Shown here in pieces: positions 10,380 through 18,435 of a stretch of DNA of 64,000 nucleotides. Below the pieces are notes generated by a model that was not told the origin of the DNA, did no database searches, and was given only the letters and a program-made list of their open reading frames with translations. The position numbers and the translations under genes are program-made. Source of the DNA: Bradyrhizobium erythrophlei (GTDB lineage Bacteria > Pseudomonadota > Alphaproteobacteria > Rhizobiales > Xanthobacteraceae); the NCBI RefSeq assembly GCF_900129425.1, contig NZ_LT670817.1, positions 2,170,001-2,234,000 on the forward strand. The letters are read 5' to 3'. Positions within the stretch are counted from its first letter, which is position 1. Each line of letters opens with the position of its first letter.

Positions 10380-10545
10380 AAATCGGGCCGGGCCGACGAT
10401 ATTCCCTACGGCAGGGCCATTTACCGAAGTGCAACCTGATCGAACGCCTCTACAATAGGATCAAGGAATTTCGCCGCATCGCGACCCGATACGATGGCCG
10501 CGGAGAAACGCGCGTTGCCATGATAAAGCAACAAGGCGTTGGCTT
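10380..10545 (+). pseudogene. IS5-type transposase remnant
   Basis: Translation of this stretch contains CNLIERLYNRIKEFRRIATRYDG, the conserved C-terminal block of IS5-family (DDE) transposases. It is followed by a degraded MIK segment. There is no upstream catalytic domain and no start, so only a fragment remains. It overlaps no supported gene and marks this zone as a place of old insertions. Confidence 0.75.
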
Positions 10546-10621
10546 CGTGCTTGTGAGTCAGCAGCCCAGCGCTTAAGCCCACCCACGACCCCAACACGGG
10601 CATCTTCACACCCATCGTCAA

Positions 10622-10652
10622 ACAAATCCCGCCGAAAATCGGCGGGATTTGT
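10622..10652. terminator. Perfect 14-bp hairpin, terminator-like
   Basis: ACAAATCCCGCCGA and its exact complement are separated by three A residues. The stem has a GC-rich core and A/T-rich base, as in a factor-independent terminator usable in either direction. It lies about 160 bases downstream of the minus-strand gene ending at 10815. It could instead be a leftover of a mobile element end. Confidence 0.55.
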
Positions 10653-10814
10653 CAGCGGTCCGAGACAAGCCATTTCTTACGTAGAATGGAGTCATGCTTA
10701 TTAGTGCAATGGCGAATGCCATCATACCCGAAGAAAGCACGCATCCGCTTGCACGCATACGCTAAATTGCACCGCCCGTCCGCGCTGGACGCGATCGATC
10801 TAATTCCAGTCCTG

Positions 10815-11054
10815 TCACATCTTGTGATGCTTGACGCGCGGCTTCGCCAAGATGTGCTTTGCCGGCATCGCCGCGTACGAATCGCCGTGTGCCGACGCCA
10901 TAGCACTCGTCGGCCCGTTATCATGGGATCCGACGCCCAAGCTCTGGTAAAAAGCCTGTGCGCCCGGTTCTTGGACAGCTTGCTGTGCAATTACAGGGGT
11001 TGCGACCGCCGATGACAAAATCGCGGCTACTGCAAGAAGTTTGAATTTGGTCAT
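10815..11054 (-). CDS. Small secreted protein, QEPGA type
   Basis: A 79-residue protein starts at an ATG preceded by GGAAGGATTGGAAG. A clear signal peptide ends in VIAQQA, followed by a short mature part with QEPGAQAFYQSLGVG and a basic His/Lys-rich tail. Similar short periplasmic proteins recur in Bradyrhizobium genomes, with no known role. ECF-type promoter B lies about 60 bases upstream, and a tandem repeat of that promoter region extends further up. Confidence 0.7.
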   Translation of the reverse strand: MTKFKLLAVAAILSSAVATPVIAQQAVQEPGAQAFYQSLGVGSHDNGPTSAMASAHGDSYAAMPAKHILAKPRVKHHKM

Positions 11055-11110
11055 CTTCCAATCCTTCCAGGTTGTTGACCCCGTGCGCAGGTGCATGGGC
11101 CACCTGACCG

Positions 11111-11140
11111 AAGGACTCGCTTCTGATTGGCGATATTCCC
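11111..11140 (-). promoter_or_regulatory. ECF-type promoter B
   Basis: On the minus strand: GGGAATAT, 14 bases, GAGTCCTT. It sits about 55 bases before the ATG at 11054. A second copy of the upstream block lies 30 bases further up (11163-11170) within a tandem repeat, but its downstream block is poor. Confidence 0.65.
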
Positions 11141-11186
11141 GAGGATGCAAATAATTCTGGCGATATTCCCGCGGACGCCAATAATT
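11128..11186. repeat. Tandem 29-base repeat, two copies
   Basis: Copies at 11128-11156 and 11158-11186 differ at about three positions. Each has the reverse complement of the GGGAATAT promoter block followed by an AATAATT end. Promoter A at 10160 is flanked by a related GAGCATGCAAA word, so the repeat appears tied to these promoters. Confidence 0.75.
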
Positions 11187-11274
11187 TTATAAAAACGCGA
11201 GCCACGGGTTATGAGCGAACCGCTGCGTGGGTGCTCATAAATTATCTTCATACATTGTTAATCCTCGCGAGATC

Positions 11275-11304
11275 GGGAATTTTCGAAATCGCGCGCGAGT
11301 CTCC
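11275..11304 (+). promoter_or_regulatory. ECF-type promoter C
   Basis: GGGAATTT, 14 bases, GAGTCTCC on the plus strand. No supported plus-strand gene follows before the porin at 11988, so transcription would run antisense through the small secreted gene at 11368-11640. A 128-codon plus-strand frame from 11353 is open but looks like the shadow of that gene. Confidence 0.55.
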
Positions 11305-11367
11305 CCGGCAGGAGTCGTCATCCGAGGCTCCGTTATAGGCGCGCAGGTGCGGATGTCGCCGTCAGCA

Positions 11368-11640
11368 CTAAACTCTCGAGACCTCTGGACTGGACCGCAA
11401 ATTTTGAGGCGCCGTCCACCGGATGTTGACGCTCTGGCGCCAATCGTCAGGTTGAATTCCCGACGGCCAGGGATTGGCCGTGCCAAAGGGATTCTGATCT
11501 TTCGGCCAAAGAACATCCGGAACCCTTTTGATCGCGTACGTTTTGTGGTGTCGGGTGATGTGCTGGGCCGCCATGGCTGCATTTGCCATCGACGCGACAA
11601 TCAAAGTCAAGCCAAGCAAGCCAAGGATTGTCTTTCGCAT
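11368..11640 (-). CDS. Small secreted protein of unknown function
   Basis: A 90-residue protein starts at an ATG preceded by GGGAGAAAG. A strong signal peptide (MRKTILGLLGLTLIVASMA, cleavage near AMAAQ) leads to a mature part with HHKTYAIKRVPDVLWPKDQNPFG and GIQPDDWRQS. No known domain was recognised. ECF-type promoter C points into the gene from its 3' side, so it may be subject to antisense transcription. Confidence 0.65.
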   Translation of the reverse strand: MRKTILGLLGLTLIVASMANAAMAAQHITRHHKTYAIKRVPDVLWPKDQNPFGTANPWPSGIQPDDWRQSVNIRWTAPQNLRSSPEVSRV

Positions 11641-11987
11641 TATCTTTCTCCCTCGATCTCCGTCATTTGTCATGATGCCGCAAGCTCAGGCCACGCGAAG
11701 AAAATATGGCGACGTTCAAGTCGGGGCGTAAGGAAATAAAAGTAAATTTAGACTCCTTGGCCTAAGCCGATAGTCGACGATACACGTCCTCAAAACGCTT
11801 GCTGAAATTGATCTGTTGGCATCCCGCAGCAAGGACACTGCTGGCGCAAGCGCGTGTGTGAGCAGAAGCAGCGATCCCCAGTTTCAATTTTGTCGGTAGT
11901 TGCAGAACCATCACAGGATTTTGATGGTGCCGCGGATTACACGAGGGCCCGTCGGTCGACCGGCATTCATCCTAAGGGGTTTTTCTC
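11641..11987. other. Intergenic region before the porin gene
   Basis: Divergent spacer of 347 bases between the small secreted gene (minus) and the porin (plus). It is locally A/T-rich around 11720-11760, where the two promoters may lie. The GGGAATWW/GAGTC pattern does not occur here. Confidence 0.4.
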
Positions 11988-13580
11988 ATGCGCAAGAAGT
12001 ATCTACCCGCGGCTCTGGTTGCTGCGGGATTCATGGCTTTGCCGATTGGTGCGGCATACGCCGACGAGGTTTCGAACCTCAAGGCCGAGGCCAAGACACT
12101 CCAGCAGCAAAATGACGCGCTAGCCAAGCGCCTCGCTGTCATCGAAAAGCGCCAGAAGGCCATCGAGACCAACACCACGCAGCGTTTCATGAACGCGCAG
12201 GCAGCCGACTTGCCGATGCCGGTCAAGGCCCATCCCGCCGCGGCGGTCGACGATGGGTTGTGCTGGAAACGCGTCTGCCTCTACGGCATCATCGATGGCG
12301 GCTTTGGCTGGCAGTCGCATGGTCAGCCGTTCAACGGCGCCTTCCCCACGGGTGCGCAGTATCTGGTGAGCGCGGGCAGCAACCGGGCGATGTGGACCGC
12401 CTCGCCCAACGCCATGTCGCAGTCGACTATCGGCTTGAGGGGTGCGTTCGAAGTACTTCCCGACCTGGATGCCATCTTCAAGGTTGAAACCGGCTTCAAT
12501 CCGATGGCCGGCCAGCTCGCCAACGGCGAAGGATCAATGGTGCAGAACAACGGCATTCCGCTGAATTTACGCTCGGCGAACGGCGATTCGAGCCGCAACG
12601 GCCAGGCCCTCAACGGCCAGGCCTATGTCGGTCTGTCGTCTCCGACCTACGGCACCCTGACCATTGGCCGCAACAACGCGCTGACGCTCGATCAGATCCT
12701 TGGCTATGACCCGATGGGCGGGTCTTACGCGTTTTCGCCGATCGGATTCTCGGGTACGTGGGCGGGCGGCGGCTCGACCGAGGATGGTCGGCTCGACCAG
12801 TCGCTCAAATACACCTGGAGCCAGGGCCCGGTTCATGCCGGCGTGATCTACCAGGTCGGCAATTACGGCGGCGGCGACACGACGTCCTGGGTGCACGACG
12901 ACCTCCAGGGCAACATCGGCTTCAACTACCTGGGGTTCAGCGTCGACGGCACGGCCGCCAAGATCCGCGGCATGGTGTCGGCGTCGCCTCTAAGCCCCAG
13001 CCCGCTGAATATCGGTGCGACTGGACTGGCGGCAACGATCTCCGACAACGTCGAGTGGATGCTTACCGCGAAGTACAAGTGGGACAGGTTCGAGGTGTTG
13101 GGCGGCTACGAGAACATCGACTTCGCCAATCCGTCCAATCCCGTGCCGGTGGGCTTCGCCAACAACTACGACTACACCTTCAGCACGGTGAGCAACACCG
13201 CGTTCCCGACGGACAAGGTCCTCCAGATGATGTGGATCGGCGGCAAGTGGCAGGCGACCGAGCATCTGACCCTGATCGCTGCTTACTATCATGAAATCCA
13301 GAATGCGTTCGGCACGGCACCTGCCGTCGCCGGATGCGCCACGACGATTTCGTCCATGTGCAGCGGAACGCTCGATGCCGTGTCGTTCGTGGCGGACTAC
13401 GTCTTCAACAAGCACCTCGACGTCTATGCCGGCGTGGAGTACTCGCAGATGACGAACGGCCTGGCGGCTGGCTCCGTCCAGACCTCGGTCCTCAGCGCGA
13501 CCGGTGCCGTGATTGGGACTAATGGCAAGTCGACAGCGTCGAACATCGATCCGACGTTCGGCGTGCGCTACTCCTTCTGA
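11988..13580 (+). CDS. Outer-membrane porin (trimeric porin family)
   Basis: A 530-residue outer-membrane protein. A signal peptide (MRKKYLPAALVAAGFMALPIGAAYA) is followed by a short coiled coil (VSNLKAEAKTLQQQNDALAKR, about residues 28-60). The barrel region begins CLYGIIDGGFG and ends with a C-terminal aromatic residue (GVRYSF), the export signal of barrel proteins. Loops contain the usual porin signature of a ratio of Gly, Asn and Ser with short beta strands such as TYGTLTIGRNN. It is a diffusion channel for small solutes. It is monocistronic, closed by the hairpin at 13666. Confidence 0.88.
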   Translation: MRKKYLPAALVAAGFMALPIGAAYADEVSNLKAEAKTLQQQNDALAKRLAVIEKRQKAIETNTTQRFMNAQAADLPMPVKAHPAAAVDDGLCWKRVCLYGIIDGGFGWQSHGQPFNGAFPTGAQYLVSAGSNRAMWTASPNAMSQSTIGLRGAFEVLPDLDAIFKVETGFNPMAGQLANGEGSMVQNNGIPLNLRSANGDSSRNGQALNGQAYVGLSSPTYGTLTIGRNNALTLDQILGYDPMGGSYAFSPIGFSGTWAGGGSTEDGRLDQSLKYTWSQGPVHAGVIYQVGNYGGGDTTSWVHDDLQGNIGFNYLGFSVDGTAAKIRGMVSASPLSPSPLNIGATGLAATISDNVEWMLTAKYKWDRFEVLGGYENIDFANPSNPVPVGFANNYDYTFSTVSNTAFPTDKVLQMMWIGGKWQATEHLTLIAAYYHEIQNAFGTAPAVAGCATTISSMCSGTLDAVSFVADYVFNKHLDVYAGVEYSQMTNGLAAGSVQTSVLSATGAVIGTNGKSTASNIDPTFGVRYSF

Positions 13581-13665
13581 GCGCATCGGCGCGGTGATCC
13601 AGACACCGCGCCGAACTCATTAACTGTGCCCGGCACTGTTGCCGCAGTCCTGGGGCGCAATCCAA

Positions 13666-13698
13666 AAAGCCCCGTCCCCTCATAACGGACGGGGCTTT
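13666..13698 (+). terminator. Rho-independent terminator of the porin gene
   Basis: AAAGCCCCGTCC and GGACGGGGCTTT form a perfect 12-bp stem with a nine-base loop, 86 bases after the porin stop. The A and T runs at the stem base make it usable from either strand. Confidence 0.85.
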
Positions 13699-13911
13699 CC
13701 CTTGACCGCGATGACCGAGGCTACCCGCTGGTCCCAGCGATAAAGCAGAACACGCAAGATCGCCGTTCCCCATCCAGACCGGCGCTCGCATAGATGACTT
13801 CTACCCTCCGCACTATCGCGCTCGTGTTCTTCCCTCTGCTGTCAGGCTACCCTAGCGAAAGCTGTCTGTAGGCACCAATACCGACATGACGTGCTGATCT
13901 GCTAGACTAGG

Positions 13912-14045
13912 GCCTGTCCTCAATTGAGAATGACAGTAGCTGCCAAGTGGACCGCGGCGAGGAAATATCTAGCGTCCTGTCGTAACGGGATAGCGGCAAC
14001 ACCATCTCTCAACGACCTGAACATTGCATTTCAGATAGGAACTAT
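13912..14045 (-). pseudogene. IS5-type transposase C-terminus with element end
   Basis: Minus-strand reading gives NAMFRSLRDG, then in a shifted frame SRYDR, then FLAAVHLAATVILN and a stop. Together these match the end of IS5-family transposases (MFxRLKDxRRIATRYDR...FLAAVHLAATVIW). At least one indel separates the frames. Just outside, AGGGCCTGTCCTCAATTGAG looks like the terminal repeat of the element. Only this end is left. Confidence 0.7.
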
Positions 14046-14610
14046 TCGCTGCCGGACCGTCTATTTTATTCCCCGTGTTCGGATTACGTTTTGTTAAGGT
14101 GAGAGGCTAAATAGATTCCCGCATCAGGACCCCGATGTGGATGGCGCACACACACCGCGGCACCCCGAGTTGTGGCAGACATTGGTCTGGGCTTGCGGTC
14201 CGACGAGCGGGGCCAAGCCCTTAGAGTCGAAAAGATAGCGAACAATCCGATTCGATCAGGAGACTGAGCCGGGGATAGATTTATCTCCGTAAGCGTCAGC
14301 TCGTTGGGGTGCGGAAATAATACGGACAATCTAACCATTCACGAGAGATCACAATTCATCGACCGAATTGTTACTCTGTTCGTGAGTTTAGATGAGCACC
14401 CACGGCGCGCGTGAAGCCCTCATTTCAAACTGATGTTTATCTGTCCAGCATCGCTGCCGCGGTTTCCTTCCCGAAGCTGAGGCCGTTTTGTTTTGAGGGG
14501 ATTCGCGGCCGCCGACGAACCGCACCTTCGGCCCATTTCTGTTCAAGAGTTATTTGTACGCTGGGCAGGGAAGTGCTGGGTCAGTCCTATTGCAACCAAA
14601 GTGATCGGGG
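14046..14610. other. Non-coding stretch
   Basis: No gene is supported here. Frames of 60-90 codons on both strands lack start signals and motifs. The base composition is mixed and the stretch lies between a decayed insertion element and a predicted ECF promoter. Confidence 0.4.
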
Positions 14611-14614
14611 GCTT

Positions 14615-14644
14615 GGGAATATCTGAAAAGACGGGCGAGTCTCT
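14615..14644 (+). promoter_or_regulatory. ECF-type promoter D
   Basis: GGGAATAT, 14 bases, GAGTCTCT. It has the exact spacing of promoters A, B, C, F and G. No protein start follows, but a hairpin closes the region 90-120 bases downstream. Confidence 0.65.
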
Positions 14645-14649
14645 CTAAC

Positions 14650-14768
14650 AGAAGGAAAGGAGGCGCCTCGCACCAATAGATCCCAGAGTTTTGAATCCGC
14701 CGGCGACCTTCGGCTGGCTTGACCTCCAAGAAGTGTCTCAGTCATGCCCGGCTGAGACACTATTTTGA
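14650..14768 (+). ncRNA. Candidate small RNA under ECF-type control
   Basis: The stretch runs from the predicted start of promoter D to a perfect 10-bp hairpin (14732-14741 with 14752-14761, ten-base loop) followed by ATTTTG. Near its 5' end it has AAGGAAAGGAGG, a ribosome-binding-site-like run, but no ATG or GTG follows at a usable distance. An in-frame reading runs open to 14765 but starts only after a TAA, with no start codon. A roughly 120-nt regulatory RNA fits best; a decayed small gene is the alternative. Confidence 0.4.
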
Positions 14769-15031
14769 GTTTTGACCGATGCCTACGCCCCTCTCAACAA
14801 TCAAAATAATGTGCAGGAGTGCAGGAATTTGAATCACACCACTGTGAGGCGTCTGTGAGTGGCGGTGCGCGGATGCCAATCGCGGGAGAAGCAGATGCCT
14901 ATCACCCGTTCTCTGTGCCGGGACAGCGATGATCCAACCGCTCCAGCAGATGGCTTCGACTGAAACAACGAGAGTAGCTTTGATGGTCTGCGACTGGGTT
15001 GAGAGCAATACTGCGTGTCGTACTGCACATC

Positions 15032-15062
15032 GGGAATAAACATCACTCAAACCGGAGTCTTT
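15032..15062 (+). promoter_or_regulatory. ECF-type promoter E
   Basis: GGGAATAA, 15 bases, GAGTCTTT. The spacing is one base longer than in the other copies. It lies about 50 bases before the small gene at 15115. Confidence 0.55.
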
Positions 15063-15089
15063 ACTGTCAATGACCTTAAACGAGACGAG

Positions 15090-15159
15090 CTAGCAGGCAG
15101 GAGCTCTGGGAGCGATGAGCAACGAACTAGCAGGAACTCTGGGAGCGATGAGCAACGAA
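15090..15159 (+). repeat. Tandem repeat duplicating a translation start
   Basis: Copies at 15090-15126 and 15127-15159 share CTAGCAGG and CTCTGGGAGCGATGAGCAA. Each carries a GGGAG-like ribosome binding site and an ATG. The two ATGs (15115, 15148) are 33 bases apart and in frame. Confidence 0.85.
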
Positions 15160-15339
15160 ACACGGCGCTCAGCTGGTAGGTATGATTGGGGTACCCTCGC
15201 TGTAGACGCCCTGGAGCTTGCGCGCCTGATGCCTCCTGGTCCGGAACGCAACGAGGCACTCAAATTGGCAAGTCTACTTCGGTGCGTTGCCGACGCGCAC
15301 GGGTTGGTCTTCGCAAAGCGGGGCAGGCCGCCAAAATAA
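15115..15339 (+). CDS. Small conserved protein ending in RGRPPK
   Basis: A 74-residue protein (63 if the second ATG is used). The core RYDWGTLAVDALELARLMPPGPERNEALKLA with the tail GLVFAKRGRPPK resembles short proteins frequent in Bradyrhizobium, function unknown. The tail resembles an AT-hook-like basic patch, which hints at nucleic acid contact but proves nothing. The start is duplicated by the tandem repeat at 15090-15159, giving an N-terminus MSNELAGTLGAMSNE in which the start signal is repeated. ECF-type promoter E precedes it. Confidence 0.7.
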   Translation: MSNELAGTLGAMSNETRRSAGRYDWGTLAVDALELARLMPPGPERNEALKLASLLRCVADAHGLVFAKRGRPPK

Positions 15340-15973
15340 ACCTTCGGCGTTTGCGCGGTTGTAGAACGCATCCGTGTGAAGGTTATGCGCACGCAGCCAG
15401 GCATGCCGCCATTTGCAAGCCACGTGAGTCGAGTAGTTCATGCCGATGATCAGATAACGAGAGTGCGAAATGTATTCGTGCACGGAAGTTTTGTCGCGAG
15501 CCGCGCGCAGCGGTGCCTCGCGCCGAGCGGATGCACGTTTCAAGATTAAGAGAAGTTCATCTGAATCACTGGATCTTGCGCCCGCGTTTGGACCTTGCGT
15601 CGGGAAGAACGGCGCGTGGTTGAGAGGAGTAAACGCGGTGCAGCTCATCACGCTCGCCGGTCGAACATAGTCCCGACACCGAGTCGAAGTTCGACCACAA
15701 ACACGCCACGATATTTTCAGTCCGAATCGAAACCGCACTCCGAGCATGTTGCAGCAGCGCAAGACGCAAAGTGTTTTGACGCGCATAAATCTCCGTGCGG
15801 TCTCTGCAAAGACCGCAGAATCGCAGAGGATGACCAATGGATAAATAATTGAGATGAGGCGATTTTTCAGGGTACTTGCTGTTCAGAACAATGGGAGCGG
15901 CGGTCCATTGAAGCGATAGGCATTCCAGCTATCAGAGCGAACGGTTTGGACTGGTCTATCGTTCGGAGGCTGC
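15340..15973. other. Non-coding stretch before the ECF sigma gene
   Basis: No gene is supported. A 187-codon minus-strand frame spans most of it but is Arg/Cys-rich with no motif, and it overlaps the small gene at 15115, so it is taken as a chance frame. No copy of the shared ECF promoter pattern was found before 15974. Confidence 0.4.
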
Positions 15974-16564
15974 ATGTCTTCCTTCTTCGCTCGCGCTGGG
16001 CGTTCGTCCGGTGCGCTACAAAAAAACACAATGGTGAGCAAACCGAGCCCACAGGATGACAATCACGCGCGGTTTTCCAAGCTGGTGTTGCCTCATCTCG
16101 CGGATGCCTACGCGCTAGCTTACCGGATCACGGGAAGTCACGCCGATGCCGACGACGCTTTGCAGGAAGCCTGCCTGCGTGCATTCCGTGCTGTCGGCGA
16201 CGTTGCGGACAATAGCGCGCGCCCATGGGTAATGGCGATCATGCGCAATACCGCGTATACGTGGATACGCAAGAACCGTCCGACGGCCGTGTTCGGGGTT
16301 GATGATCTCGAAGGTATCGAGGTCGCGCAGACAGAGCCGGCCGCCCCGGATTCCGAGAAGACGGTGATCGCCAAATCCGACATGGAGACGGTTATTGCTG
16401 CTTTGCCCGATCCGTTCCGGGAGATGGTAATATTGCGCGATATCCACGGGCTGTCTTATCGCGAGATTTCTGCGCGAACGAAGGTGCCGATCGGCACTGT
16501 AATGTCGCGGCTCGCCCGAGCGCGTAGCCGTCTTACCACGATCTTGGCGAATGGTGCGGCATGA
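15974..16564 (+). CDS. ECF-type RNA polymerase sigma factor
   Basis: Sigma-70 family, extracytoplasmic-function group, 196 residues. Region 2 spans about residues 38-105 (DADDALQEACLRAFRAV, MAIMRNTAYTWIRKNRP) and region 4 about 140-192 (LPDPFREMVILRDIHGLSYREISARTKVPIGTVMSRLARAR). It is clearly related to the sigma factor at 41278, sharing the RNTAY(T/S)W...KNRP and IGTVMSRL blocks. GGAGG four bases before ATG 15974 favours that start over ATG 16031. The downstream frame at 16561 overlaps its stop. No recognisable anti-sigma gene is adjacent. Confidence 0.9.
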   Translation: MSSFFARAGRSSGALQKNTMVSKPSPQDDNHARFSKLVLPHLADAYALAYRITGSHADADDALQEACLRAFRAVGDVADNSARPWVMAIMRNTAYTWIRKNRPTAVFGVDDLEGIEVAQTEPAAPDSEKTVIAKSDMETVIAALPDPFREMVILRDIHGLSYREISARTKVPIGTVMSRLARARSRLTTILANGAA

Positions 16565-16812
16565 CGAAATTGATGTCGCTCGACTCCCGAGCAATTGCCT
16601 GGCGCGAGATTACGGCGCGAACTCATAAAGGCCGCTTACAACGGCGTGCCAAAAGCAGCTTTGGAGCTGAAAGCGTTTGGCCTCGCTGGAGGATCGTTCC
16701 GAAATGGGGGGCGTCGACGCTGGCGTTTGTTGCGTCCCCGCTTGGTAAGAAGCTCATGATCGGGAGGAAATTGTTGAAATGCCGGCCTCGATTTACTGTG
16801 GCCTGCGTGTAA
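16561..16812 (+). CDS. Possible small protein coupled to the sigma gene
   Basis: An 83-residue frame whose ATG overlaps the sigma stop (ATGA), the arrangement usual for a translationally coupled partner such as an anti-sigma factor. The sequence is basic, with no zinc-finger HxxxCxxC motif. A weakly hydrophobic stretch (WGASTLAFVASPLGKK) lies in the middle. It does not resemble known anti-sigma factors. It may be a truncated partner or a chance frame. Confidence 0.35.
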   Translation: MTKLMSLDSRAIAWREITARTHKGRLQRRAKSSFGAESVWPRWRIVPKWGASTLAFVASPLGKKLMIGRKLLKCRPRFTVACV

Positions 16813-17022
16813 CGGGATCTATGTGCGTCCTCCGATATATGATGAAGCGAAAGCTCATCATTCTGGGCTCCGTGTTCTGGGCTCCATGTGATCTCGGTGG
16901 ACCTCGCGGATAGTTTGATTGTGATTTGCAGTGACTTCTGCTGAATGAACTATCCACCTGCGGTTCGAAGCTCGTGATCGTTACTCGCGCCGCGCCGAAT
17001 CCATAGACGTTACTGAGCAATC

Positions 17023-18115
17023 ATGCAGCAAACTGAACTACCTCTTCGAAATCTGAAGTTTGGAGTTTTCGAGGCTGATCTTCGAACTGGCGAACTGACA
17101 AAGCTTGGCAGGCGCGTCAGATTGCAAGAGCAACCATTTCAATTGCTGGCCATGCTGCTGGAAAAGCCAGGAGTGCTGGTAACTCGGGAGGAACTGCACG
17201 TTAAACTTTGGCCCGAAACGACGGTGGACTTCGATCACGGCGTCAACAAAGCAATAAGCAAGATCCGTGAAGCATTGGGAGATTCAGCTGAAAATCCCCG
17301 CTTCATCGAGACCGTCGCTCGCCGTGGCTACAGGTTTCTCGCCGACGTTACGGTCGCAGTCGGCGAGCAAACGGAAACTGTAACCGGCGATGACGCCGTG
17401 CAGGAGGACTCAGGTCCTGTAAGTCTCAGTGACGTCGGCACACCACCTCGGCGCAAGCTGCGTTCGTTTACCTGGCGGCTCTTTGGCATGGTGCCTGTGC
17501 TTGCCATCTCCCTTTCCTGGATTTTAGTCCCCTGGAAGCAGCCCGCACCCGCAATCCACTCGATCGTGGTGCTGCCACTGCAAAACCTTTCCAACGACGT
17601 GTCGCAGCAATACTTCGCTGACGGCATGACCGACGAAATAGTGACGAACCTGACGCAGATCAAACGGCTACGGGTAATCTCATCGGCCTTGTCGATTGGT
17701 TACAAGAATCCGCGCCAACCTCTCGGAGAGATCGCGCGAAACCTGCACGTTGACGCTGTTGTTAGAGGAAGCGTGCTGCTTTCCGGCGATCATGTTCGGA
17801 TTAACGCGCGGCTGATCGAGATGCCGACAGAGAGGGACATCTGGGCTCAAAGCTATGAAGGAGATATTCACGACACGCTTAAGCTCCAAAGTGAGATAGC
17901 CCGCGTGATCGCTCAGCAGCTTCGGGGCATCCTGGATCGGCAGGAACAAGCGCCGCTCAATCGGGGCGTGGCCGAAGATCCGCACGCTTATCAGGCTTAT
18001 CTCAAGTGACGTTATCTCCGTAGCGGGAAAACCGGAGCGGGATTGAGGGTGGACGTTATGGCACTGATACGGAGTGCGCCGAAGAATATTCCGGCTGTCT
18101 TACACCTGCGCTCAC
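17023..18115 (+). pseudogene. CadC-like membrane transcription regulator, interrupted
   Basis: The first 328 codons encode an OmpR-type winged-helix domain (about residues 8-108, ending RFIETVARRGYRFLADV). A single membrane helix follows (about 150-172), then a periplasmic part starting IVVLPLQNLSNDVSQQYFADGMTDEI. Such one-component sensors normally run on into TPR repeats after a YLKGRY-like motif. Here YLK is followed by TGA and then CGTTATCTC (RYL) in the same frame, so a GGA-to-TGA change explains the stop. Weak TPR-like similarity continues to about 18110. It is probably inactive or shortened. Confidence 0.75.
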
Positions 18116-18241
18116 TCTGAACAGTCGCCTCGGCGAAGAGGCCCCGACGAACTCATCGAATTTGCTTCAGCGTGGTCTTCTCGCAAGTCCCCGCAGGCGT
18201 CTCTCCCGAGGTGTTGTAGAAGTCTCAATATCCAGGAGTTG

Positions 18242-18271
18242 GGGAATATCAGGAGCGTCAGCAGAGTCAAA
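18242..18271 (+). promoter_or_regulatory. ECF-type promoter F, upstream of pump 2
   Basis: GGGAATAT, 14 bases, GAGTCAAA. It keeps the exact spacing of the other copies. It lies 165 bases before the pump 2 permease gene and about 50 bases before a 31-codon small ORF. Confidence 0.6.
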
Positions 18272-18317
18272 GTCTTAGAAGCGCTTATGCGCAACGAGAA
18301 CTGGACGGAGATGCGCG

Positions 18318-18413
18318 ATGACTGGATCCATGCTTCTTGCGGCAATTATGTTGATGGGGATTTTCGTAGCATCCGATCTTCGCGTGGCGCTTCGGACGCG
18401 GTCAGCGTTGTAA
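18318..18413 (+). CDS. 31-residue hydrophobic leader peptide or small membrane protein
   Basis: A short frame starts at an ATG with GGACGGAG seven bases upstream and ends at TAA 22 bases before the permease start. The peptide begins MTGSMLLAAIMLMGIFVASD and ends in a basic tail, the layout of a one-helix membrane protein. It lies between promoter F and pump 2. The permease itself has no clear ribosome binding site, so translation of the peptide may couple to it. This is inferred from position and signals only. Confidence 0.45.
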   Translation: MTGSMLLAAIMLMGIFVASDLRVALRTRSAL

Positions 18414-18435
18414 CCTTCAACGCCGAAAGTTCTCA

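Noticed and set aside
10377..10406. Minus-strand GGGAATAT followed after 14 bases by GATTTC
   Set aside because: The downstream block does not match GAGTC and the site lies inside a transposase remnant with no gene after it.
11353..11739. 128-codon plus-strand frame after promoter C
   Set aside because: It is the antisense of a better gene with a signal peptide and ribosome binding site, and has no motif of its own.
15274..15837. 187-codon minus-strand open frame
   Set aside because: It overlaps the small conserved gene at 15115, is Arg/Cys-rich and has no start signal or motif.
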